NCBI GenBank assembly: GCA_023429565.1
Contig: JAEZDJ010000058.1
Coordinates: forward strand, 1-62,901
Source: Actinomycetes bacterium
GTDB lineage: Bacteria; Actinomycetota; Coriobacteriia; Coriobacteriales; Eggerthellaceae
DNA: 62,901 nt
Direction of reading: 5' to 3'
Shown here: piece by piece, positions 35,607 to 43,054 of the stretch
Numbering within the stretch: the stretch's first letter is position 1
How the letters are laid out: each line of letters opens with the position of its first letter
Position numbers and translations under genes: made by a program
Notes under the pieces: generated by a model
Database searches by the model: none
What the model was told of the DNA's origin: nothing
What the model saw: only the letters and a program-made list of their open reading frames with translations

Positions 35607-36482
35607 ATGGAAGTGCAATGGCCGCTTATTCTCTTCACCACGTTCATAGCATGGTCGGCTGGCGTATTCGGCGCACAGGGTCTCTATGCGTTGCGGGGCA
35701 AGGGGTCCTTGGCTCAGCCGTTGGCTCTCGGCGTCTCGTTCGGGTTCATGGTGGTTGGTGGCATAGCCGTGTTCTTTCACCTGCAGCATTGGGAGCGTAT
35801 CTTCAACGGGTTTGGCCATGTCACGTCAGGCATCACTCAGGAGCTCATTGCCATCGTTGCGCTGTTTGCCGTCATGGTGGTGTATTTCGTCTTTTTGCGT
35901 CGTTCTGGTGAGAGGGCCGAGGTGCCCCGTTGGGTTGCGGTTTTGTCCATCGTCGTGTCCGCTGTCCTGGTCGTTGTCATGGGACACAGCTACATGATGG
36001 ACTCTCTTCCGGCATGGAACAGCGTGTTGCAGGTGGGATCGCTCATAGGAGCAGCCTGCGCCCTTGGGGCCTCTACCATGGCATTTCTTTCTGCGGTGAA
36101 AGAGGGGGGCGATGTCAAGTACAACGGGAAGGTTGCCGTGATCGGGCAAGTCGTTAACTTGGTATTCGTCGTTGCGTATATCTTTGCTCTCGGGTTTGCG
36201 GGATCCGAACTTACTCAAGTGACGTATTGGTTTGATCCGGTGTCGCCGACGAAAGACATCGCAGCAGCGTTTGCGTTGAGCCCCTTTGAGGGGGAAGCCC
36301 TTGTGTTCACTTTGCTCGCGATCGCAGGAGCATTGATGGGCGTGGCTTCCGCCTTCCTCGGTAAAACTCGTGAGGAGTGGAAGCTTTGGGGCGCAGTTGG
36401 AGCTGTTGCCGTTTTGATAGGGACTATCAGCCTTCGCGTTGTTTTCTACCTGATGGGTGTTTCGGTCTATCCGTTCTTCTAG
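35607..36482 (+). CDS. DmsC-like membrane anchor subunit
   Basis: The 291-residue protein has about eight membrane helices and begins EVQWPLILFTTFIAWSAG, as in DmsC quinol-oxidising anchors. It would take electrons from menaquinol and fix the exported enzyme to the outer face of the membrane. It starts three bases after the FeS subunit gene and is followed by a strong terminator, ending the operon. Confidence 0.92.
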   Translation: MEVQWPLILFTTFIAWSAGVFGAQGLYALRGKGSLAQPLALGVSFGFMVVGGIAVFFHLQHWERIFNGFGHVTSGITQELIAIVALFAVMVVYFVFLRRSGERAEVPRWVAVLSIVVSAVLVVVMGHSYMMDSLPAWNSVLQVGSLIGAACALGASTMAFLSAVKEGGDVKYNGKVAVIGQVVNLVFVVAYIFALGFAGSELTQVTYWFDPVSPTKDIAAAFALSPFEGEALVFTLLAIAGALMGVASAFLGKTREEWKLWGAVGAVAVLIGTISLRVVFYLMGVSVYPFF

Positions 36483-36491
36483 AAAGACGTT

Positions 36492-36534
36492 CCTGCCCGG
36501 CGTCGTCTCTTTCTGGAGACTGATGCCGGGCAGG
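36492..36534. terminator. Bidirectional terminator between dmsC-like gene and mscL
   Basis: CCTGCCCGGC and GCCGGGCAGG form a 10-bp stem with an inner GTCTC/GAGAC pairing. It sits between the two convergent stop codons. Confidence 0.75.
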
Positions 36535-36561
36535 TTTAGGTGCCGTCAGGTCGCCTGGGTG

Positions 36562-36996
36562 TCAGCGTGCGCTGAAGGGGAGTTCGGACGTGCAGTGGGG
36601 GCAGCGGGTTGCGCCTTCTTCCACATCCTGCAGGCAGTAGGGGCATTTGGGCGCCAGCTTCTCTTCCACGGCCTTGTTGCGTTCCGCTATGGAACGCGCT
36701 TTGTTGAGGGCCTTCACGATGAGGAACACCACGAGCGCGATGATGACGAATTGAATGATGGCGCTGATGAGGTTGCCATAGGTAATCGAGGCTGGGTCAG
36801 CCCCCGTGCCAATCACAATCTTCATCTCCGCGAAGTTCATGCCGCCGGTGACCAGCGAGACGATTGGCATGATCAAGTCGTTCACCACCGAGTTGACGAT
36901 GGCGGTGAACGCTGCGCCGATGACGACTGCGACGGCGAGATCCATCACATTGCCCTGGCTAATGAATTCCTTGAATTCCTCGAAAAACTTCTTCAT
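36562..36996 (-). CDS. mscL: Large-conductance mechanosensitive channel with C-terminal zinc ribbon
   Basis: Residues 1-110 are MscL: the N-terminal amphipathic helix (KKFFEEFKEFISQGNV), the pore helix (DLAVAVVIGAAFTAIVNS) and the second helix (IIQFVIIALVVFLIVKAL). The channel opens under membrane tension to release solutes. Where the usual C-terminal helix bundle ends, this protein adds CPYC-x10-CPHC, a small zinc ribbon on the cytoplasmic side. The start at 36996 follows GAAAGG. Total length is 144 residues. Confidence 0.95.
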   Translation of the reverse strand: MKKFFEEFKEFISQGNVMDLAVAVVIGAAFTAIVNSVVNDLIMPIVSLVTGGMNFAEMKIVIGTGADPASITYGNLISAIIQFVIIALVVFLIVKALNKARSIAERNKAVEEKLAPKCPYCLQDVEEGATRCPHCTSELPFSAR

Positions 36997-37224
36997 GGCA
37001 TGCCTTTCGCGAGCGGGACCAATTGAGCCGTGCGAAGGGAGGTGACCTTGCCAGCCTCGGCCCGCCGAGCTTGGGATCGGCGAGAGGGGCGAACCGCCCG
37101 TGCGCATAGCTGCAAGCAGCCAGTATAGAATACGTCGTGCTAGAATGCGGACAACAACAAGCTTTGTTGCTGATTCGGTGCGCATGGCGGCAAGAAGGCC
37201 GACGGCGCGGACGGGAGAACCACG

Positions 37225-38577
37225 ATGAGGATCCATTCGCACACGCAGTTGATCGAGGCCGACATCGTCGACGCGTTCTGTGTGTTGCAGAAGGGCTTTA
37301 CTGACCAGTTCGTGTATTACGACAAGCAGAGCGCGTGCCGCTACCTGGGTCTCGGGCGTTGTATCGCGTTGCCGACGCTCGATGATGCCGAAAACGAACT
37401 GGAAGGTCCCGTCGAGCAGCCGCCTGTGTACTTCTCGTTCAACCGTTTTGATGCGGAGAATTCCTCGCCTGTCGACGAACTGTCCGAGGCGTTTCCCCGT
37501 TTGGATTTCATGCTGCCTGAAATCGTCCTCATCCAGAATGAGCGCGGCACGATGCTTCAGGTCAATTCTCTTGGCCCCGTGTATCCGGGGCGAATCGAGC
37601 GCTTTGCGCGCCAGGTGTTGTCTGCGCCGCCGCGTCGTCGCAAGACAATTCCCTACACGATCAAGCCCGATTCGCGCGCTCTTTGGCGCGAGCAGGTGGC
37701 AAAGGCGCTTGAGGCCATCGACGAGGGGCGAGTGGACAAGGTGGTGTTGTCGCGACGCAAGAAGATTGTCTCCGACGACCCCTTTTCTTCCAAGGACCTG
37801 CTGGTGAATCTCATTGACGGGCCTGCGCGTGGCACGGTGCTGCTGTACCGGTACGCCGACGTGTTCTTTTGCGGGTGTACGCCGGAGTTGCTGGTGCGCA
37901 AGCGCGGCACGCGGTTGGAGAGCATGTGCCTTGCTGGGACGTGCCCGGCGGGGTCTTCGGAAGAAGAGCGCCGGTCTTTTGCCGCAGGTCTTTTGGCTGA
38001 TCCCAAGAATCGAGCCGAGCATGATTACGTGGTGAGGTTCATCCGCGAGGTGTTCCGCCGCACCTGCTACGACGTGGATGTTCCGGAGGAGCCGGGCATC
38101 CTGTCATTGACCCATGTGCAGCATCTGTGCACGCCAGCCACAGCGCATCTGCTTGAAGGCGTTGACCTGGGGGAAATGAAGGGCGACCTGCATCCGACCC
38201 CGGCCGTCGCAGGCGCGCCCGTCGGCGAGGCGAAAATGCTCATCCGCTCCATTGAGCCGTATAATCGGGGTTTCTTTGCCGGCGCCTGCGGATACGTGGA
38301 TGGCGACGGCGATGGGGCGTTTTCCGTGGCTCTGCGCACCGGCGTGTTCGATGGAGAGATGGGCTGGGTATATGCCGGATGCGGCATTGTCTCGGGGAGT
38401 GTGGCGGACGATGAATACGATGAGATTGGCATGAAGTTGAAGACGATACTTTCCGCCTTCGATGGGGAGGACGGCGCTGCCGGAAAAGGAATGGATGGCG
38501 CAGGGGGTCGGGAAACCGGTTGTGGCGGCGCGTCTGGTGGGAGTGGGAGTTCCCTTGCCGCCGAGGGGGAGCGATGA
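37225..38577 (+). CDS. menF: Isochorismate synthase
   Basis: MenF converts chorismate to isochorismate, the entry to menaquinone synthesis. The chorismate-binding domain fills residues ~170-420: KVVLSRRKKI, FFCGCTPELLVRK, LAGTCPAG, then HLCTP, HPTPAVAGAP and YAGCGIVSGS. The last ~30 residues are Gly/Ser-rich and less conserved. The stop overlaps the menD start as ATGA. It is the first gene of the men cluster. Confidence 0.95.
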   Translation: MRIHSHTQLIEADIVDAFCVLQKGFTDQFVYYDKQSACRYLGLGRCIALPTLDDAENELEGPVEQPPVYFSFNRFDAENSSPVDELSEAFPRLDFMLPEIVLIQNERGTMLQVNSLGPVYPGRIERFARQVLSAPPRRRKTIPYTIKPDSRALWREQVAKALEAIDEGRVDKVVLSRRKKIVSDDPFSSKDLLVNLIDGPARGTVLLYRYADVFFCGCTPELLVRKRGTRLESMCLAGTCPAGSSEEERRSFAAGLLADPKNRAEHDYVVRFIREVFRRTCYDVDVPEEPGILSLTHVQHLCTPATAHLLEGVDLGEMKGDLHPTPAVAGAPVGEAKMLIRSIEPYNRGFFAGACGYVDGDGDGAFSVALRTGVFDGEMGWVYAGCGIVSGSVADDEYDEIGMKLKTILSAFDGEDGAAGKGMDGAGGRETGCGGASGGSGSSLAAEGER

Positions 38578-40520
38578 GCATCGAGAGATCGGCTCCCGCA
38601 TCGCGGGAAAGCGCGCTGTTTCTCGTGGCTTTTTTCGACGAGCTGACGCGCTGGGGCGTGCGTGATGTGGTGGTGAGCCCCGGCTCGCGATCGACTCCCC
38701 TTGCCATGACCGCATACGAGCTGTCCCGCCGCTTTCCTGACCGCCTACGTGTTTTCGTGGACGTTGACGAACGTGGCGCGGCGTTCTTCGCCCTGGGGAT
38801 GGGGAAGGCGTCTGGCCGGCCGGCTGCGTTGATCTGCACGTCAGGCACGGCTGTTGCCAACTATTACCCGGCCGTGCTTGAAGCCGAATCGTCTCGGGTT
38901 CCCCTGATCATGCTGACGGGCGACCGCCCGCCTCGGCTGCAGGGGCTCGGTGCCCCGCAGACCTGCGATCAGATGAAGGTCTACGGCGACCATGTGCGTC
39001 GGTTCCAGCAGATGCCGCTTCCGGCAAGCGATGGCGCGTCGATGGCGTTCGCTCGGCAGATGGCGCGTGAGGCCTGCATTCACGCGAGGGGAACGACCTG
39101 GTGTCCGGAGGACGATGGCGCTTCCCGGGCGGCGGGGATCGATGCCCGCTTGGCGGGGGCGTGCTCGGGCGGTCCCGTGCACTTCAACTTTCCTTTCGAC
39201 GAGCCCCTCAGGCCCGATTTCACCAGCGTGGGCCTGTTCGACTTGGAACCTTTCGAATCTGTCGCGGCAGGCGAGTCTGAAGATGGTTCTGGTGACGGGC
39301 ATTTTGGGCGTCCTTTGCCGGGGATGCGGGGAATCGTGGCGACGCGTTCGACGGTCGATCCCCTCCATGCGGCGCAGATCGAGAGGATGCTGGCTGGCGG
39401 TCGTGCGCTTGTGCTTGCGGGAGAGGGAACCTGTGCGACGGAGGAAGAGGCGCGTCTGGTGTTGGCCTGGGCTCGCTCGCTTGGCCTGCCGCTTTTGGCG
39501 GACCCGCTTTCTGGCCTGCGCAGCTTCGACGAACCGCTGGTCATGGACAACTACGACAGCGTGATCGGGCGGGGTGGCGTGGTTCCTCCCGATCTGGTCC
39601 CTGAGGTTGTTGTGCGGTTTGGTCGTTATCCTGTGTCGAAGCGGGCAACGCAGCTCATGTCCGACGCCGCCCCTCTGCAGGTTGTCGTTGATCCGATGGA
39701 GACACGCGACTTCAACAGCGCAACCGACCTGTTTGTCCGCTGCGAAGCGGCCGATTTTGCTCACTCGATGATGGACGCGGATGGGGCTTCAGGAAGGGAC
39801 GAATCCGAGAGTGGTCAGGCTGCGTTCGCGGAGGCGTGGACGGTTGCCAACGATGCTGCGCGAACGCGCATAGTGGCGTCCGCCACGTGCGACTCCGGTT
39901 TTGAGGGGGCGTTCGTTCGTCGTGCGGTTGAGCTTGCCCCATCTGGATCGTGCCTGTTTGCTGCCAGTTCCATGAGCGTGCGCGCGCTTGACACGTTCTA
40001 TCTCAAGGCGAACAAGCCTCTGGCCGTGCTCTGCAACCGTGGCCTCAACGGCATTGATGGCACGGTGTCGTCTGCGTTGGGCGCTGCCCAGAGCTTTGCC
40101 CAAACGACCCTGCTCATCGGCGACCTTGCCCTGCTGCACGACCTGAACGCGCTTTCGTTGCAGCGGGAATTGCGGTTCCAGCGCGAGTCTGTCGGCTCGC
40201 GGTTGTCGGGCGATGAGAATCCGAGCATCGTCATCGTTCTGCTGAACAACAACGGTGGTGCCATTTTCGACATGTTGCCCCAGAAATCTCCCGACGGGTA
40301 TTTCGAGCGGCTGTTCCTCACCCCGCAAGATGTCGACTTCGAGGCTGCCGCCAAGGCTTTCGCCGTGCCCTATCGCCGTGCCGCGACAGTCGGGGAATTC
40401 GAGGATGCCTATCGCGCATTCCTCGGCACGTCAGGCATCTCCCTGATCGAGGTGCCCGTGCCGCTGCGGGGCCTTGAGGAACGCTATGCTCCCTGCTGGT
40501 CTGCCGGCGAGGGATCCTGA
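38574..40520 (+). CDS. menD: 2-succinyl-5-enolpyruvyl-6-hydroxy-3-cyclohexene-1-carboxylate synthase
   Basis: MenD is the ThDP-dependent enzyme joining 2-oxoglutarate to isochorismate. The N-terminus has VVVSPGSRSTPLAM and the catalytic Glu region DVDERGAAFFALG. The C-terminal ThDP/Mg motif is around GDLALLHDLNAL ... LNNNGGAIF. The start is the ATG overlapping the menF stop, giving 648 residues. A stretch of ~30 residues after HARGTTWCP looks like a loop insertion. Its last base is shared with the menH ATG. Confidence 0.95.
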   Translation: MSIERSAPASRESALFLVAFFDELTRWGVRDVVVSPGSRSTPLAMTAYELSRRFPDRLRVFVDVDERGAAFFALGMGKASGRPAALICTSGTAVANYYPAVLEAESSRVPLIMLTGDRPPRLQGLGAPQTCDQMKVYGDHVRRFQQMPLPASDGASMAFARQMAREACIHARGTTWCPEDDGASRAAGIDARLAGACSGGPVHFNFPFDEPLRPDFTSVGLFDLEPFESVAAGESEDGSGDGHFGRPLPGMRGIVATRSTVDPLHAAQIERMLAGGRALVLAGEGTCATEEEARLVLAWARSLGLPLLADPLSGLRSFDEPLVMDNYDSVIGRGGVVPPDLVPEVVVRFGRYPVSKRATQLMSDAAPLQVVVDPMETRDFNSATDLFVRCEAADFAHSMMDADGASGRDESESGQAAFAEAWTVANDAARTRIVASATCDSGFEGAFVRRAVELAPSGSCLFAASSMSVRALDTFYLKANKPLAVLCNRGLNGIDGTVSSALGAAQSFAQTTLLIGDLALLHDLNALSLQRELRFQRESVGSRLSGDENPSIVIVLLNNNGGAIFDMLPQKSPDGYFERLFLTPQDVDFEAAAKAFAVPYRRAATVGEFEDAYRAFLGTSGISLIEVPVPLRGLEERYAPCWSAGEGS

Positions 40521-41491
40521 TGGAGGACGGAGCTGCCCCGCGGGATCGGCGCTTCTTATTTCGGGGGGTATCGTACCGGTACGTGACGTGGGACGGTCCT
40601 TCGACCCAGGGCGATCTGGTTGCCCCTGTCGTCCTGGTGCATGGGTTTTCCCAGAGTTCCGCAACATGGGAGGGAGTTGCTCCGCATATCGCCCAGGGCC
40701 GTGTCGTGCACGCTTTTGAATTGGTGGGCCATGGAGACAGCGACCTTCCACAGGGGGCTGCTGCCTATGGGATTGAGGCGCAGGCCGAGGCGCTTTTGGC
40801 GTTCCTTGCCCATGTGTCCGCGGAGGCGAATGCAAGCGCTTCGACCCTTTGTGGCGGGACTGAGGAGCCCGGTCGGTCGGAGACGGGCGGTCCCCATCAG
40901 GAATTCGCGTTGAAGCCCCTCGTCGTTGGCTACTCGATGGGCGGCCGCGTGGCCCTTGCCGCCCTGTGCCACGATCCCCATCCTTTCGGTGCGCTTGTGT
41001 TGGAGGCGGCTGGATTGGGGCCGACGGATGCGGCCGAACGTTCCGCTGCCGCCGACCGCGACCTTCGCAACGCAGCCCGACTGCGTGCTGGGGGAATCGA
41101 GGCGTTCATGGACTTCTGGGAGAAGCTCCCGCTGTTCGCAACGCAGCAGACGCTGCCCGATGCGGTTCGCCATTGCATCCGCGCCGAACGCCTTTCGAAT
41201 GATCCGGAGGCCTTGGCCCGATCGTTCGAGCACGCCGGGCAGCATGCCATGCCTTCCCGGTCCCACGTCTTGCAGTCGCTCGCAGCGAGCGGTGTGCCCG
41301 TGCTCTATCTGGCGGGAGAGCTTGACGGGAAGTATCGCTCGCTGTCGGAGGAGGTGGCGGCACTGCCTTGTGCCGAAGTGCGCGTCATCCCAGGTTCTGG
41401 CCATGACACCCATTTGGAGAATCCTTCGGAGTTCGCACGTTGCCTCGTGGATTTTCTGGAAGCGGTTTCTTCGGGCTCCCCTTCGTCGTGA
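40520..41491 (+). CDS. menH: 2-succinyl-6-hydroxy-2,4-cyclohexadiene-1-carboxylate synthase (alpha/beta hydrolase)
   Basis: MenH removes pyruvate from the MenD product. The alpha/beta hydrolase fold is clear: VVLVHGFSQSSATW (oxyanion hole), nucleophile motif VGYSMGGRVAL (Ser), LYLAGELDGKY and the terminal GSGHDTHLENP (His). A ~25-residue insert precedes the nucleophile region. The ATG overlaps the menD stop by one base (TGATG), so coupling is tight. Confidence 0.9.
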   Translation: MEDGAAPRDRRFLFRGVSYRYVTWDGPSTQGDLVAPVVLVHGFSQSSATWEGVAPHIAQGRVVHAFELVGHGDSDLPQGAAAYGIEAQAEALLAFLAHVSAEANASASTLCGGTEEPGRSETGGPHQEFALKPLVVGYSMGGRVALAALCHDPHPFGALVLEAAGLGPTDAAERSAAADRDLRNAARLRAGGIEAFMDFWEKLPLFATQQTLPDAVRHCIRAERLSNDPEALARSFEHAGQHAMPSRSHVLQSLAASGVPVLYLAGELDGKYRSLSEEVAALPCAEVRVIPGSGHDTHLENPSEFARCLVDFLEAVSSGSPSS

Positions 41492-41600
41492 GGAGCTCGG
41501 TAGCCTGACGCAGGGGTCCCAGCTTCAGGATGGCGTCGTACTCTGCCGTGTCCCTTCTTCTTCGTTCTCCTCCTTTGCCCCTCTGCGCCTTCGCCCCCTT

Positions 41601-41742
41601 GCGGATCGTCAAAAGTCCCGAGTTTTGGGCAATTCTTGAGAGGAAGGAGCTCTCGCAGAACTCGCGACCTGGGGATTTCCATCGAGCCTACGGAGTTGCT
41701 GCCCAAAAAGCTACCCATATCTCGGCATCTTTGACGATCGGC
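41601..41742. repeat. Long imperfect inverted repeat of unknown nature
   Basis: The left arm, running through GCGGATCGTCAAAAG, CCGAG and TTTTGGGCA (41601-41631), reappears inverted as TGCCCAAAA, CTCGG and CTTTGACGATC (41700-41742), with small gaps. The ~70 bases between contain GAGAGGAAGGAGCTCTC. It could be a small palindromic repeat element or a structured RNA. Confidence 0.5.
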
Positions 41743-41835
41743 CGCTTTGCGCCCATGCAGCCCAGCCAACCCACAGGCTTCGGCCGTCCCGGGCCGCAAT
41801 TCTGCCGGCAGAGACGGCGAATGATTCGAAACATC

Positions 41836-41880
41836 CTGCCGCTGCCGCTGCCGCTGCCGCCGGCGTTGCCGCTGCGGCCG
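41836..41880. repeat. CTGCCG hexamer tract
   Basis: About four and a half perfect CTGCCG units followed by decayed copies, in non-coding DNA. Confidence 0.6.
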
Positions 41881-42099
41881 GCTCTCTCGCCCTGCCGATG
41901 CCTCGCTCTATCGGCGCCGCCTTACAGCGTGTCTGCTTTCCCGCCTCCGCACAGCCCCCGAACACGTGCTTTTTCGGAGATATTCTGAGACCAGATGCAA
42001 AAGTGCTTCCGAGGCGTTACTATAGAGGGCAATCCAACCGAGTCCTCTTCTTCCTCCTGCGCATTTCGCTCCGTCGACGCGCATCGAAAGGATGGTTTA

Positions 42100-42939
42100 A
42101 TGAGCAGCATCGTCTGGCAAGCTGGCAAGGCGTACCGTGAGATCGTCTATGAGACGTCCGAGGGCATTGCCAAGATCACCATCAACCGCCCTGAGCGCCG
42201 CAACGCGTTCACGCCTTTGACGGTGAACGAGCTGTACGATGCGTTCACCGAAGCGCGCGACGATGCGTCAATCGGCGTCATCATTCTGACCGGAGCCAAC
42301 CACGGGGGCCGTCACGAGGACGAGGCATTCTGCTCTGGCGGCGACCAAAAAATCCGCGGAAACGGCGGCTATGTGGGCGAGGACAGCATTCCTCGGCTGA
42401 ACGTCCTGGATCTGCAGCGGCTCATCCGCGTGGTGCCCAAGCCCGTCATCGCCATGGTGAACGGCTACGCCATCGGCGGCGGGCATGTGCTGCATATCTT
42501 GTGCGACCTGTCCCTTGCGGCCGAGACGGCGAAGTTTGGCCAGACGGGCCCCAAGGTCGGCAGTTTCGATGCCGGCTACGGCGCGGGCTATCTGGCGGCA
42601 ATCGTCGGACAGAAGAAGGCCCGTGAGATATGGTATCTCTGCCGTCAGTACACGGCTGCGGAGGCCTTGGAGATGGGCTTGGTCAATGCCGTTGTTCCTT
42701 TTGAGAACCTGGAGGAGGAATGCGTGGCGTGGGCCCGCGAGATGCTTCAGTTCTCGCCCACGGCGCTGCGGTTCATGAAGGCATCGTTCAATGCGGCGAC
42801 CGATGGCCTGGCGGGCATCCAGCAGCTTGCCGGCGATGCGACGCTGCTGTACTACACGACCGACGAAGCGAAGGAGGGGAGGGACGCGTTCAAGGAAAAG
42901 CGATCCCCCGACTTCACCCAATTCCCGAAGTTCCCCTAG
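42100..42939 (+). CDS. menB: 1,4-dihydroxy-2-naphthoyl-CoA synthase
   Basis: MenB cyclises o-succinylbenzoyl-CoA to the naphthoquinone ring. It is a crotonase-fold enzyme with RPERRNAFTP near the N-terminus, AFCSGGDQKIRG, GYAIGGGHVLHILCDL (oxyanion hole) and GPKVGSFDAGYG with the active-site Asp. The start at 42100 follows GAAAGGATGGTTTA. It is separated from menH by a 608-base gap and is followed by the menE-menC fusion. Confidence 0.96.
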   Translation: MSSIVWQAGKAYREIVYETSEGIAKITINRPERRNAFTPLTVNELYDAFTEARDDASIGVIILTGANHGGRHEDEAFCSGGDQKIRGNGGYVGEDSIPRLNVLDLQRLIRVVPKPVIAMVNGYAIGGGHVLHILCDLSLAAETAKFGQTGPKVGSFDAGYGAGYLAAIVGQKKAREIWYLCRQYTAAEALEMGLVNAVVPFENLEEECVAWAREMLQFSPTALRFMKASFNAATDGLAGIQQLAGDATLLYYTTDEAKEGRDAFKEKRSPDFTQFPKFP

Positions 42940-43054
42940 GAAATTCGCTCGGCTCAAGGGGAGTGCGGCTGATGGAGAACATCCTTCTCACGTGTCCTGG
43001 AGCCGATGCGGTGTGGGGAGGGGAAGATGATCGAGAGGCAAGGCTGAGGCGACG

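Larger units (their letters stand above)
41492..42099. other. 608-base gap inside the men cluster
   Basis: No credible ORF lies here. It contains an imperfect inverted repeat (41601-41742), a CTGCCG repeat tract (41836-41880), and a good ribosome site (AAAGGA) before menB. It interrupts an otherwise tight men operon. Confidence 0.5.

Noticed and set aside
41836..41880. CTGCCG repeats considered as a CRISPR-like or VNTR array
   Set aside because: Units are only 6 bp with no spacers and no cas genes; it is at most a simple-sequence tract.
41530..41988. Plus-strand 152-codon frame in the men gap
   Set aside because: It has low-complexity Pro/Leu/Arg from the CTGCCG tract, no ribosome site, and it crosses the inverted repeat; it is not a credible protein.
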